64,000 nt of DNA, from positions 1 to 64,000 of the forward strand of contig CAVXFB010000006.1 in NCBI GenBank assembly GCA_963760935.1, read 5' to 3'. A program made the translations under genes and the position numbers. This document shows, in pieces, positions 20,301-30,998 of the stretch. The notes beneath the pieces are model-generated. The model saw only the letters and a program-made list of their open reading frames with translations, ran no database searches and was not told the origin of the DNA. Source of the stretch: CAVXFB01 sp963760935 (GTDB lineage Bacteria; Planctomycetota; Planctomycetia; Pirellulales; Thermoguttaceae). Position 1 is the first letter of the stretch; every line of letters begins with the position of its first letter.

Positions 20301-20316
20301 AATAATAGAAATTATT
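20301..20316. promoter_or_regulatory. Fur/PerR-type operator upstream of the regulator gene
   Basis: A perfect AT-rich inverted repeat, AATAAT-AGAA-ATTATT, stands out from GC-rich surroundings 12 bases upstream of the Fur-family start codon. It resembles the dyad of Per and Fur boxes (TTATAATnATTATAA), with a 4-base rather than 1-base centre. It probably mediates autoregulation and control of the downstream ferritin and peroxiredoxin genes. No similar box was seen directly upstream of those two genes, which fits one operon. Confidence 0.6.
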
Positions 20317-20530
20317 ACTGATAAGCTATGCAAGTCAAGTGTCCGACCCTCGAATTCCGCGATTCAGCACCGGTTCATGGAAAAGACACGCCATACCAGA
20401 AAATGGCGCACTGCCAGGCGCCCGCGTGAACCGGCTCCAGATCGTGATCACGAGCGAAGCGATTTCCGCGCAGCCAACAATCGCGCGATCATCGTTGCGA
20501 TCGGAATCGACGGGCTCTGTAGCGAGCAGC

Positions 20531-20845
20531 TTACCCCGCGTTGATCTTGCTGATCTTTACGCGCGTGAAAAGCTGGCGATGGCCCGTTTTGCGACGATAC
20601 GTCTTACGACGTCGGGCTTTCTGAACGACAAGCTTAGGACCTTGCGACACCGCTAGAACCTCGGCCGTGACGGTGGCGCCTTCGAGGACCGGCTGACCGA
20701 CCTTTAGCACGTCGTCATTCTGGTACGCCAGAACGCGGTCGAACTTCACCTCATCGCCGGCGGCGACTTCGCGATAATCGACATCGAGTTCTTGCCCCTC
20801 TTCGACTTTCAACTGCCGTCCGCCGTCCGAGATAATCGCGTACAT
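20531..20845 (-). CDS. rplU: 50S ribosomal protein L21
   Basis: A 104-residue protein beginning MYAIISDGGRQLKVEEGQ and ending in a basic tail with YRRKTGHRQLFTRVKI, the L21 signature (PS01169). It is full length for bL21. It lies downstream of the RNase E/G gene on the same strand, separated by ~250 bp. The usual partner rpmA (L27) is not downstream; the Fur-family gene is there instead. Confidence 0.97.
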   Translation of the reverse strand: MYAIISDGGRQLKVEEGQELDVDYREVAAGDEVKFDRVLAYQNDDVLKVGQPVLEGATVTAEVLAVSQGPKLVVQKARRRKTYRRKTGHRQLFTRVKISKINAG

Positions 20846-21093
20846 GGAGATTCCTACGTGCTCGTCACTTGCCAGGGATAAACGTCTAAGTTTAGCAGAG
20901 GAGGCCCCGGTTGTTCAAGAGGGGGAGTACACGACCAAGGCGTCTCGTCGATCCGGGAGCCGCAACCCATTCTCATGCGTCATGCACCGGCGACATGCCT
21001 GTAGGCTGCGCCTTAGCATAACACCTTTACCCACAATGCTTTTCGCTATTCCGGAGCGTTACCTGCGGCGGTTACATCTTATCGCCAAGGACA
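20846..21093. other. Intergenic region upstream of rplU
   Basis: About 250 bases between the RNase E/G stop and the rplU start, on the rplU-sense strand. It must hold the rplU leader; no L21-leader-like hairpin or riboswitch could be recognised by eye, and no convincing ORF is present. Confidence 0.4.
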
Positions 21094-22728
<1,635 letters not shown>

Positions 22729-22812
22729 GTGGTAGCTTTCTTGTTCGGCAATACCGACCAATACGCGTTCGTGGCGGGCGGGCCGCGCAGGAGTAGCAGG
22801 TGTGGCGTCGAT

Positions 22813-23442
22813 TCATGCGGCGACCTCCACGGTGGTGCGGCGAAGATGGGCTCCCTGAGCTTCGATGTCTGGCATGCCCAGCGCGGTCAGCACGTCGCGA
22901 GGGCCGACGCTACCACGCTGGTCCACCCGCAGCCGCATCGCCAGCACGCCGTCGCGAAACGCCAACTCCAAGAGGAGCGGGCGGAGGTCGATCGGCGCAC
23001 GCCCATGTGCGCGTTCGATCGGCCATGTCGAGGCGGCCAGCAGACGCTCAATTCGCTGCATCAGTGGACCTTGGCAGGCACTAGGAATCGGAGCCTCATA
23101 GGATGCGCTGTGGACGCGGGCCTTTGAGCCGCCTTCGGGCAGAATCTCGATGGTGCGGATGCCAAGGCCGGGCGGCGCATGCGGCGTCAATCGCTGCTGC
23201 AGATCGTCCGCCGTATAGTCTTCGGCCAATTCGACTTCCATCACTTCGTCAATTCCTTCGATCCCGACCGCTAGAGCCAAGGGAAACGTCATCCGCGGTT
23301 TCGGATGAAACCCTTGACTGAAGCTCAACGCCAGTTTGGCGCGGCGGAACACTCGCTCCATACACCGCATCAAGTCACGGTGCCCAATAAACCGCAGGTC
23401 TCCCTGCTTCGAAAAACGAACACGTACTCGTAATCGAACCAT
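22813..23442 (-). CDS. TIGR03936/DUF2344 family protein
   Basis: About 209 residues starting MVRLRVRVRFSKQGDLRFIG. The opening RFSKQGDLRFIGHRDLMRC and FSQGFHPKPRMTFPLALAVG are the hallmarks of DUF2344, which is normally adjacent to, or fused with, a TIGR03960 radical-SAM protein. No radical-SAM gene lies beside it here; ptsI is upstream and RNase E/G downstream. The role is unknown; the family association suggests tRNA or rRNA modification or processing, which is inference. The start is taken at the second Met because the conserved family N-terminus begins there. Confidence 0.88.
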   Translation of the reverse strand: MVRLRVRVRFSKQGDLRFIGHRDLMRCMERVFRRAKLALSFSQGFHPKPRMTFPLALAVGIEGIDEVMEVELAEDYTADDLQQRLTPHAPPGLGIRTIEILPEGGSKARVHSASYEAPIPSACQGPLMQRIERLLAASTWPIERAHGRAPIDLRPLLLELAFRDGVLAMRLRVDQRGSVGPRDVLTALGMPDIEAQGAHLRRTTVEVAA

Positions 23443-23463
23443 TTGTTCGACTCTCCCCGCCAC

Positions 23464-23644
23464 TGCCGTTGCCGGCGGGGAACTCGTAGTTATTCTCGCC
23501 GTCTGCCGGCGAGAACTTGTCTTGGATGTAATGTCCCCGCTCCCGTCGGGAGAAGGTTAGGGTGCAGCCGAGCGCGTCGTGATTCCGGCACGCCTGCCTC
23601 TACCCCCTGCCCCTCGCCTAATGGGAGAGGGGAGGTCTTCGCCG
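23464..23644. repeat. Intergenic repeat with CCCTCTCCC/GGGAGAGGGG palindromes
   Basis: The space between ptsI and the DUF2344 gene contains GCTCCCGTCGGGAG and CCCCTCGCCTAATGGGAGAG-type inverted repeats (about 23530-23634). The same wording recurs at 60395-60515 upstream of the helicase gene. It looks like an interspersed hairpin repeat rather than a terminator, as no T-run follows. Confidence 0.55.
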
Positions 23645-25390
23645 TCAGTCGGCGACAACGTCATGAACGTGTTTCTTCAATTCCTCCTTGAGGTAGCTTC
23701 GTACATCGCGGGCATTCTCCATCATCATCACCCGTGCCGCGACCGCTTCGCACTCCGCAACGGTCACTTTGCGGCATACGTTCTTCACTTCGGGAATCGC
23801 GCTTGGCGTGGCACTGAACCGCCGCAGGCCCATTCCCAACAGTAACATCGTGTAGAGCGGACTACCGCTCATCTGTCCGCACATGTTGATCGGCACGTTC
23901 TTCCGCCGTGCCGCGTTGATCGCCAGCGCGATCAATTTCAGCACCGCCGGATCGGCCGGGTTATACAGGCCGACCACGTCCTTGTTGCTGCGATCAACGG
24001 CCAATGTGTATTGGATCAAGTCGTTCGTGCCGATGCTGAGGAAGTCTACTTCCTCGACAAAGTGGTCGATCATCATCACGGCCGCGGGCGTCTCGACCAT
24101 CATGCCAACCGGCAAATCGCGATTGAATGGGACATCGTGTTCCTGGAGGTCTTCCATGACGTCGGCCATGACCATTTTGGCCTGCCGCAGTTCCAGTAAC
24201 GTGGAAACAAGCGGGAACATTAGCTGTAAGTTGCCCAGCGCCGACGCCCGCAGAGCGGCCCGCAACTGCGTGCGAAACACCGGCAGATTGCGGAGCGCCA
24301 GCCGAATACTCCTCAGACCCAGACAAGGATTTCGCTCGTCTTCAGGACGCGCCATGTTGGGCATTTTGTCGGCGCCCAGGTCGAAGGTGCGGATGACGAC
24401 CGGCTTGTCGCCCATGGCCTGTAGCACGCGACTGTAGGCCTGGAAGTGGACCTCCTCGGTCGGTTCCAACTCGGCGCCGAGATACAGAAACTCTGTGCGA
24501 TATAGACCCACGCCGTCGGCGCCCCGGTCCACGCAGTGGTCGACTTCGTAGGGGAACTCGATGTTGCCCAAGAGTTCGACGCGCACGCCATCGCGCGTTT
24601 CCGCCGGCAGGTCGCGAAGCGGCTCAAGCTTGGCCGCCAGTGTGCGGATCTCTTCGGCTTCGTGGCGGTAGCGGGCAAGGGTCTCGTCGTCGGGCTGGAG
24701 GACAACCAGTCCCTTGTCACCGTCGATGATCACTAGATCGCCGCCCGAAACTTCGGTCAAGAACGGGCCGGTGCCCACGACCGCGGGAATCTCCAGCGCC
24801 TCGGCCACGATCGCCGTGTGGCTGCCCGGGCCGCCGACTTCCGTCACGAAGCCACGAACAAAGCGGCGATCGAGGTTGGCCGTTTCGCTTGGCGTCAGGT
24901 TGTGGGCGAGTACGAGCACCGCCGACGTCAGATGGGCGATGCCCTCGCGACGGCGGCCCAACAGATGCCGCAGCAGCCGCTTCTCGATGTCGAAAATATC
25001 GCTGGCTCGCTCAGCCAGATAAGAGCTTTCCAATCGCTGGAAGACTTGAGCGTAACGGCGAAGCGTGCGGCTGACGGCGTACTCGGGCGAGTAGTGCCGC
25101 TGGCGAATCATCTCCTCCAACTCGCTGCGCAGCCGCGAGTCCTGAAGCATCTGGAGATGGGCCTCGAATATCGCCCCATACTTCTCGCCGAGTTCGGCAG
25201 CCACGGTTTCGCGGTGGTGGGCGATCTCGGCGGCCGCAGCGGAGATGGCCTTCTCGAGCCGTTCGACCTCGTCGACAACGGCATCGTGCGCCACGAACCG
25301 GCGAGGGATTCGGAATCCCTCGTTGTCCATGACCAGCGCTTCGCCAATGGCTACGCCCGGCGAAACGGCAATTCCTTGAAGTTTCTGCAT
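23645..25390 (-). CDS. ptsI: Phosphoenolpyruvate-protein phosphotransferase (enzyme I)
   Basis: A 581-residue enzyme I, full length. It transfers phosphate from phosphoenolpyruvate to HPr. The phospho-acceptor histidine lies in GGPGSHTAIVAEALEIPAV (near residue 190). The PEP-utilising barrel has GVGLYRTEFLYLG, the RTFDLGADKMPN motif, FSIGTNDL-like LSIGTNDLIQYTLAVDR, and the active-site Cys motif INMCGQMSG. It starts 6 bp after ptsH, and the hpf-ptsN-ptsH-ptsI order implies one transcript. With no sugar permease (EIIBC) nearby, the chain probably serves regulation, as in nitrogen-type PTS systems. Confidence 0.97.
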   Translation of the reverse strand: MQKLQGIAVSPGVAIGEALVMDNEGFRIPRRFVAHDAVVDEVERLEKAISAAAAEIAHHRETVAAELGEKYGAIFEAHLQMLQDSRLRSELEEMIRQRHYSPEYAVSRTLRRYAQVFQRLESSYLAERASDIFDIEKRLLRHLLGRRREGIAHLTSAVLVLAHNLTPSETANLDRRFVRGFVTEVGGPGSHTAIVAEALEIPAVVGTGPFLTEVSGGDLVIIDGDKGLVVLQPDDETLARYRHEAEEIRTLAAKLEPLRDLPAETRDGVRVELLGNIEFPYEVDHCVDRGADGVGLYRTEFLYLGAELEPTEEVHFQAYSRVLQAMGDKPVVIRTFDLGADKMPNMARPEDERNPCLGLRSIRLALRNLPVFRTQLRAALRASALGNLQLMFPLVSTLLELRQAKMVMADVMEDLQEHDVPFNRDLPVGMMVETPAAVMMIDHFVEEVDFLSIGTNDLIQYTLAVDRSNKDVVGLYNPADPAVLKLIALAINAARRKNVPINMCGQMSGSPLYTMLLLGMGLRRFSATPSAIPEVKNVCRKVTVAECEAVAARVMMMENARDVRSYLKEELKKHVHDVVAD

Positions 25391-25396
25391 CAGCGC

Positions 25397-25690
25397 TTAG
25401 GCGGATTTCTGACCTTCGTCACCAAAGCGGCCGGCAAACAGCGGTTCGAGCGCGTTGAGCACGGCTTCCGCGTCGGCTCCGTCTGCTTCGAGCGTCACCG
25501 TCTCGCCTTGGTGGGCCACCATCGTCAATATTTGCAACACCTCGGTTCCCGCGACCGGCTGCTGGTCCTTCGTCAACGTCACCCGCGACTGGCTCCGCCG
25601 GACGATGTCGGCAATAGCGACGGCGGTCCGAGCGTGCACCCCAGCCGGATCGGTGACGACCACGGTCCGTCTTAGCTTCGTCTCGGGCAT
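25397..25690 (-). CDS. ptsH: HPr family phosphocarrier protein
   Basis: About 97 residues starting MPETKLRRTVVVTD. The active-site histidine is in DPAGVHARTAVAIAD (near residue 20). The region around the HPrK/P site reads VAGTEVLQILTMVAHQGE, where Bacillus HPr has a Ser in a KSIMG/L context; here the usual Ser-46 motif is replaced by GTEVLQIL, so kinase regulation at that serine is doubtful. The gene lies 8 bp after ptsN and 6 bp before ptsI. Confidence 0.94.
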   Translation of the reverse strand: MPETKLRRTVVVTDPAGVHARTAVAIADIVRRSQSRVTLTKDQQPVAGTEVLQILTMVAHQGETVTLEADGADAEAVLNALEPLFAGRFGDEGQKSA

Positions 25691-25698
25691 GGCGTCGG

Positions 25699-26175
25699 TC
25701 ACGATCCGAACTGGTTGTTGTCCGCTTCGTTCAGTAATTGTTGAATGTCCTCGGTCGTCTTCGCCTGCTTGAGAAATCGGCAAAACGTGTCGTCACGAAG
25801 TTGCCGTGAAATATTCTCCAAGGCCCGAAGGTGGTCTCCCGGCCGGTCCGGTGGAGACACCAGGAGAAAAAACAAATGAACCACCTCGCCATCGAGGCTG
25901 GCGAAATCCACCCCGAGACTGCTGACGGCTACTGTGCCGACCAAGCGATCGACGCTGGGGTGCTTGGTGTGCGGAACGGCCACTCCGCGGCCAATCCCGG
26001 TGCTGCCAAGTTCCTCACGCTTGAGGATCGCCTTAACGATGCTTTCAGATTCATCGTTATCGACCTGGCCCGCTTTGCACAGCGCCCCGACCATCTCCCG
26101 AATGGCTCCCTCCTTGTCGGTAGCACTCAACTGCGCCAACACGGCGCCGCGACAAACAAAGTCCGCAAACTTCAT
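25699..26175 (-). CDS. ptsN: PTS IIA-like nitrogen regulatory protein (PtsN type)
   Basis: A 158-residue EIIA of the fructose/nitrogen (PF00359) family. The phosphorylated histidine is in GIGRGVAVPHTKHPSV near residue 68. Other conserved elements are KEGAIREMVGALCKAG and LVSPPDRPGDHLRAL. It lacks EIIB and EIIC domains and sits between hpf and ptsH, the classical PTS-Ntr arrangement. It probably receives phosphate from HPr and regulates other proteins rather than transporting sugar. Confidence 0.93.
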   Translation of the reverse strand: MKFADFVCRGAVLAQLSATDKEGAIREMVGALCKAGQVDNDESESIVKAILKREELGSTGIGRGVAVPHTKHPSVDRLVGTVAVSSLGVDFASLDGEVVHLFFLLVSPPDRPGDHLRALENISRQLRDDTFCRFLKQAKTTEDIQQLLNEADNNQFGS

Positions 26176-26285
26176 GCGTGTATTCTCCCTTCTACAGAAC
26201 CGATCCGCTTTGAACGAGGCGGAGGACTGAGCGATAACGTCGACGACGCTAACGCGAAATCGGAGCGACCGAAAAGCCCGGCCCC

Positions 26286-26603
26286 CTACTCCTCCCTATG
26301 CCCGGCGCCGCGATGACGGTCCTGAGCCTTCTCCTTGTGTTTTCTCAACTGCTGCTCCATCTTGTCCGCCGCCATGTCGACCGCAGCCAACAGGTTCTCT
26401 GCCTGGGCAACCGCCACGAATTCGTGCTTCTTGCACGTAACGTTTAGATCGACCGCGGGCAGGTCTCGGTGCTCCAGGTCGATGGTCACCCCGATAGCAC
26501 TGATGCGGTCGTAGAGGCGGGTTAGTTTTTCCAGCTTCTCGCGGGTTACAGCCTGGGTCGCGTCACTGACGTGACCGTGCCGTACCGATATGTTGATCTG
26601 CAC
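26286..26603 (-). CDS. hpf: Ribosome hibernation-promoting factor (short HPF/RaiA)
   Basis: A 105-residue protein starting MQINISVRHGHVSD, with the HPF fold elements KLEKLTRLYDRISAIGVTID, DLNVTCKKHEFVAVAQAEN and LLAAVDMAADKMEQQLRKHK. It has the short-form length, without the C-terminal dimerisation domain of long HPF. It would bind the ribosomal A and P sites in stationary phase. It is the first gene of the hpf-ptsN-ptsH-ptsI cluster, 110 bp upstream of ptsN. The C-terminal tail is basic and His/Arg-rich. Confidence 0.95.
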   Translation of the reverse strand: MQINISVRHGHVSDATQAVTREKLEKLTRLYDRISAIGVTIDLEHRDLPAVDLNVTCKKHEFVAVAQAENLLAAVDMAADKMEQQLRKHKEKAQDRHRGAGHREE

Positions 26604-27023
26604 CGAATCGACTCCTTGGTAAGATCAATGATTCTAGTGGTTTGCCGTCGGCGACACAAACGCAAACGAGGTAAGAGCGCGGCGAAATCCCCGGTCGCAC
26701 ATGTCGGCGCCGCCATGCTGAGCCCCGCAAAATATCTCCCTGATGACGGCGCGATAGTCCTTCGAATCGTTCCGGGTAACAGTCGTCCATCCTTCTGGAT
26801 GGTATCAAGCCACCCGCAAAACGCCTGGAGACCGCGTCGCCGTCTCTTTCAGTCTAGCTTTTTGCCGCCGCGTTGTAAGGGGTGGTCTCCTAGGAGGGTG
26901 CACGGCGGTGTGGCAAATAGCCGCCGGCAGCCGGGGCTGGCAGGGCCGGGCGCGGTCAATACATTCGGCCGGCCAACCAGCCGCCGCCGTGCTGTATGGC
27001 CTTGCCCAGTTTCTCGGGTTGTA
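26604..27023. other. Intergenic region with no recognisable gene
   Basis: About 420 bases between hpf and the end of the FecR-like gene. It should carry the hpf promoter. Short GC-rich inverted repeats (for example GCCGCCGGCAGCC and GGCCGGCC) are present, but no terminator with a T-run, no tRNA and no coding-like ORF was seen. Confidence 0.4.
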
Positions 27024-29432
27024 CTACCGAGCTGGCAACGGGGCGTCGGGCGCCTCTATTTCCGCCGCACCGTCCACCCTCTCTGTCCGTGTTTTCAGGC
27101 GAATCTCATGGGCATCGAGCCGCTGCTGCCAGCGCCGCAAAGTTGGCTGCCGTTTTGCTGCCGTTTGTTCCGGCTGATATACGCCGGCGCCGGTCAAGTC
27201 GCGGAGGTTCCAAAAACTGAGCCGCCGCATCGCTAACAGGTCGTCATTCATGTCGCGAACCAGATGCGCGTCTTCGCCTCCTTCCAATTCCCTATTACTA
27301 TAGCCCCAGAGCATTCGGTAGAGCGCAGCCGCTTGTTCAGGGTAGTGTTTCTCCAGTGCCAGCCGAACCGCTGCGGCCGACTGCGCGTCCCGTGCTACGG
27401 CATCACGGAGTTCGTCGACATAGTCGGGCCAATCGAGCTTTCGAGCCGGATCATTCAACGCCTTCACCATATCGCCAAATTGGTCAATGTAGGCCAGACA
27501 ACGTAAGGCCAACCATCGCACCTCCTTCTGCGGTCGGGCGTTCAGTTCCATCAACGATAGCCGCGCCAGCCGATCGGTCGGCATGGCCTGGGGTTTTGCT
27601 ATGGCCGGTGACGCGAGGCGGTCGAGTGGCGAGATCGGCTCTGCGACAAGCCACGGCGGCAGTTCCTTCGACGTGGCCGGCTCGGAGGTCAGTACCGCAT
27701 TAAAGCTGACCCACTGTGGCGCTTCCAGACGTAGCGGCTTGGTCTCTGGTCCGCCGCCCACCTCGTCCCATGTGATGCTTCCCGCGGCACAATAGAGATT
27801 GGCCACGATGTGCGGCGGCTCGTCCTCGGGATTCGTTCCGGGAGGATGTAGTCGGCGAACGTCGAACGCCGCGACCGAATCGGCATCGCCGAAGGTGATC
27901 ACACCGGAGCGACTTCCAAAGGCCACCTTCAGGTGTGTGCCGGGTTGGGATAGCGGCAACAACCCCACACGCCCATAGACAATTCGGATGCCCGGGGGCC
28001 CCTGGGAATCGCCCGGCAGCAACTCGACCAGCGTGCCACCGAGGATTTCCATCGTGACACCGACGGAAAGGGTCACCTTCGGCCGGTACGTCGGCAACGC
28101 CATGATTCGACCGGGCGCAAAGGTCTCGCCTGTTGCGACCCGCATCCAACCGCCCGTCCCGTCATCCCTCAACAAAATCTGGTCAGCGGAAACGAGCCGT
28201 CCGATCGGCTCTGGTGGCAGCGCGTTCGGCGCGGCGCCCGCCTCTTTTTGAGGAGGCCCTTTGTCCGGCGTAATCGCCATCGCGGCCGCCGCTTCGGGCT
28301 TGGGGTGGGCGTCGGCCGCCACATCGCTCGGTGGAGTTCCGCCATGAGACGCGGTTATGCTACCGGGCTCCGGCGGCGGTGGCAGGTTCCTCGGTTGCTC
28401 GCGCTTAGCGGCGATCGCCGCAGCCGGACCTTTCTCCTCCTCTTTCGTCGTTTCGGAAGGAAACTCGATGGCCGGCACTTTCGGCGCAGCGGCCGACGGC
28501 ATGCTGACGGCCTCTTTGTCCGGTAACGTGGCCGGCTCCTTCACATCTGCCGGCTCTTTCGTTGCCACGCTCGTTGGCTGTGGCGCGACGGCGGTCTCCT
28601 CGTTAAGCGCCTTCGCCGCTTCTGCTGCGCACGGTTCAGATGGTTGCACGGGCGCTGAATCTGGCGTCCCATTGGGCTCCTCCAGCTTGGCCGGCCGCGA
28701 TTGTGGAGCGGAAGCCACTTCCGTCACCGGCGGCGAAGCCACGATCCCCCATCGCACCAACATGTTCCCTAACGGAGCTTCCGGCTCGAATTGACCTAGC
28801 GCCTTCAGTACCACCACGGTAAAGCAAACCGTTAAGAGCAGACCCACGGCGACGGGAAGCCAGCGACGGTGGCGCCGCGGCTCGCGGAGATATTCTGGCA
28901 CTGTCGGCTTCGCTCGATGCTTCCGCCGCCCAGGTTCACCATCCTCGTCGCTGAGGTCCAGAGTCGTCACCGAACTGGTAAGCGGGAGCATCTTCTCCCG
29001 AGCGGGAAGCACGGGCGGCCGGTCGGACGGAACGTCGGCCGCTTCGGCCGCGTCTTTCAGTTCGTACATCCTCTGTCGGCTGGCAGCATCGATTCCGGCC
29101 GGCTCTCCAAGCACCAGCGTCAGGATCTGGTGACAGGAGGCAACCTCGGACAAATGGACGTCGGATTCGAGACACACCTTTTCAAAGTCAGTCACGATGT
29201 CCGAAGGCAGCGTATTATCGAGGTATTCGGCCACGCTATTCGCGTCCAGTCCGGCCGTTTGGTCGCCGAGCCCGGGGGCAGCCAGCCGCATCCGTCGCAC
29301 CACGTCGCGGATTCGGTGGAGGAGGCCCGTGGCAAACTCGCTCTCCTCGATCTTTTTGCCGATGTCCTCGGCATCCTTGGGATCCAGAATGCCGTCCATG
29401 TACGCCAGCATCGTTCGTAAAGTAAGCCGCAT
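27024..29432 (-). CDS. Large membrane-anchored protein with FecR-like domain
   Basis: About 802 residues starting MRLTLRTMLAYMDGILD, with GGAGGT 7 bases upstream of the ATG. The N-terminal ~120 residues are helical and cytoplasmic (DPKDAEDIGKKIEESEF). After a basic stretch there is one transmembrane segment near residues 190-215 (WLPVAVGLLLTVCFTVVVL). A Pro/Ala/Glu-rich linker of ~170 residues follows, then a beta-rich FecR-like domain (GGWMRVATGETFAPGR, SVGVTMEILGGTLVELLPGD, GRVGLLPL), then a helical C-terminal region. The architecture is that of planctomycete anti-sigma-like or surface sensor proteins, but no sigma factor gene is adjacent. Function is unknown. Confidence 0.8.
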   Translation of the reverse strand: MRLTLRTMLAYMDGILDPKDAEDIGKKIEESEFATGLLHRIRDVVRRMRLAAPGLGDQTAGLDANSVAEYLDNTLPSDIVTDFEKVCLESDVHLSEVASCHQILTLVLGEPAGIDAASRQRMYELKDAAEAADVPSDRPPVLPAREKMLPLTSSVTTLDLSDEDGEPGRRKHRAKPTVPEYLREPRRHRRWLPVAVGLLLTVCFTVVVLKALGQFEPEAPLGNMLVRWGIVASPPVTEVASAPQSRPAKLEEPNGTPDSAPVQPSEPCAAEAAKALNEETAVAPQPTSVATKEPADVKEPATLPDKEAVSMPSAAAPKVPAIEFPSETTKEEEKGPAAAIAAKREQPRNLPPPPEPGSITASHGGTPPSDVAADAHPKPEAAAAMAITPDKGPPQKEAGAAPNALPPEPIGRLVSADQILLRDDGTGGWMRVATGETFAPGRIMALPTYRPKVTLSVGVTMEILGGTLVELLPGDSQGPPGIRIVYGRVGLLPLSQPGTHLKVAFGSRSGVITFGDADSVAAFDVRRLHPPGTNPEDEPPHIVANLYCAAGSITWDEVGGGPETKPLRLEAPQWVSFNAVLTSEPATSKELPPWLVAEPISPLDRLASPAIAKPQAMPTDRLARLSLMELNARPQKEVRWLALRCLAYIDQFGDMVKALNDPARKLDWPDYVDELRDAVARDAQSAAAVRLALEKHYPEQAAALYRMLWGYSNRELEGGEDAHLVRDMNDDLLAMRRLSFWNLRDLTGAGVYQPEQTAAKRQPTLRRWQQRLDAHEIRLKTRTERVDGAAEIEAPDAPLPAR

Positions 29433-29641
29433 GAGAACACCTCCTACCCGTATTAGTGCCGGGCCGGTCACTTTTCCGTGCAACCGACGTTGCGATTTGC
29501 CAGACGGATATTGTCGTCTATGTTGATAAACATTACAATCAAACGATCCGGCCCCCGCTCAGGCGATTTTCACCACTTGATCGCCGGCACACTCGCCGGT
29601 AGCGTAGGTAATTCGTAGTTCGGTCAAAGGAAGGCAGACTT

Positions 29642-30943
29642 ATGGCTGGTGAAACACAACAGACGCACGGATTGGGCACGCGGGCGTTGCACGCGGGCCA
29701 AGTGCCTGACCCGACCACTGGGTCCCGGGCCGTACCCATCCACCAAACGACTAGCTACGTGTTCAAGAGCACCGAGCACGCCGCAGACTTATTCGCTCTG
29801 AAGGAACTTGGCTGGATCTACACCCGGCTGATGAACCCAACAACCGACGTCTTCGAACAGCGGATGGCTGCCCTCGACGACGGCATCGGGGCCTTGGCCC
29901 TAAGTAGCGGGCAGCAAGCCATCGCAGTCGCCCTGTTCAACCTCGTGCATGCCGGAGGGCACATTGTGTCGGCCGCCGCGCTGTACGGCGGCACCATCAC
30001 CCTGTTCGGCCAGACTTTCAAGCGATTGGGAATCGACGTGACGTTCGTCGATGCTACCGATCCGCAGAACATCGCCAAGGCAATCCGGCCGAATACAAGG
30101 GCCGTGTACATCGAGTCGGTAGCCAATCCGAAGAACGACGTGCTCGACTACCGCGCCATAGCCGACGTAGCGCATGCTCAGGGACTGCCCGTGGTATGCG
30201 ACAATACCGTGCTCACGCCCGTGCTGTTTCGGCCGTTCGAGCATGGCATGGACATTGCCGTCTACAGTGCGACGAAGTTCATCGGCGGCCACGGCACGAG
30301 CATCGGCGGGGTGATCGTCGACAGCGGGCGCTTCGATTGGACCGCCGAGCCGGACAAGTGGCCGCAGTTCACCGCTCCCGATCCGTCGTATCATGGCACG
30401 GTGTTTCACGAGGCCGTCGGCCAACTCTGCTATATCATCACGTGCCGCACGCATTGGCTCCGCGATCTGGGCGGGGCGCTGAGTCCGATGAACGCCTTTC
30501 TCTTCCTACAGGGTTTGGAAACACTGCATCTGCGGATGCCGCGGCATTGCGAGAACGGCTTGGCAGTGGCGACGTTCCTTGAGAAGCACCCGCTGGTCAG
30601 TTGGGTAAACTACCCTGGGCTCCCGTCGCACCCCGACTACCGTTTGGCGCAGAAGTACTTGCCAAAGGGCTGCGGCTCGATCCTGGGCTTTGGCATTAAG
30701 GGTGGCGGAAACGCCGCTCGCAAATTTATCGAGGCGGTCCGACTGGCCTCGCACCTGGCCAATATCGGCGACGCCAAGACGTTGGTGATCCATCCGGCCA
30801 GTACAACGCATAGCCAGCAAACGCCCGAAGAACTGCAGGCGGCCGGCATCAGCGACGATTACGTCCGCGTCAGCGTGGGGCTGGAGGACATCGACGATAT
30901 TTTGGCAGATCTTGATCAAGCCCTCAAAATATCGCAACAATAG
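29642..30943 (+). CDS. metY: O-acetylhomoserine sulfhydrylase
   Basis: A 433-residue PLP enzyme of the Cys/Met metabolism family. The PLP lysine is in YSATKFIGGHGTSIGGVIVD (near 215); the cofactor loop LSSGQQAIAVAL and IYTRLMNPTTDVFEQRMAAL are also present. The length (~430) and the GHGTS motif favour the MetY group over the shorter cystathionine gamma-synthases. It condenses O-acetylhomoserine with sulfide to give homocysteine. A GGAAGG box precedes the ATG. The MetX-MetW fusion gene follows 55 bp downstream on the same strand, so the substrate-making enzyme and this enzyme form a direct-sulfhydrylation unit. Confidence 0.95.
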   Translation: MAGETQQTHGLGTRALHAGQVPDPTTGSRAVPIHQTTSYVFKSTEHAADLFALKELGWIYTRLMNPTTDVFEQRMAALDDGIGALALSSGQQAIAVALFNLVHAGGHIVSAAALYGGTITLFGQTFKRLGIDVTFVDATDPQNIAKAIRPNTRAVYIESVANPKNDVLDYRAIADVAHAQGLPVVCDNTVLTPVLFRPFEHGMDIAVYSATKFIGGHGTSIGGVIVDSGRFDWTAEPDKWPQFTAPDPSYHGTVFHEAVGQLCYIITCRTHWLRDLGGALSPMNAFLFLQGLETLHLRMPRHCENGLAVATFLEKHPLVSWVNYPGLPSHPDYRLAQKYLPKGCGSILGFGIKGGGNAARKFIEAVRLASHLANIGDAKTLVIHPASTTHSQQTPEELQAAGISDDYVRVSVGLEDIDDILADLDQALKISQQ

Positions 30944-30998
30944 GAAGTTAGCACGGTGCGTGCAATGCACCGCAGGAAGGGACGCAACTCCCCGCTCC

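Noticed and set aside
26571..27236. 221-codon plus-strand open frame between hpf and the FecR-like gene
   Set aside because: Arg/Pro/Ser-rich composition without pattern and no ribosome-binding site; it also overlaps both neighbours antisense.
29500..29641. Possible SAM riboswitch ahead of metY
   Set aside because: Only a short CCGGC/GCCGG hairpin is present; no SAM-I, SAM-II or SAM/SAH conserved bases were recognised.
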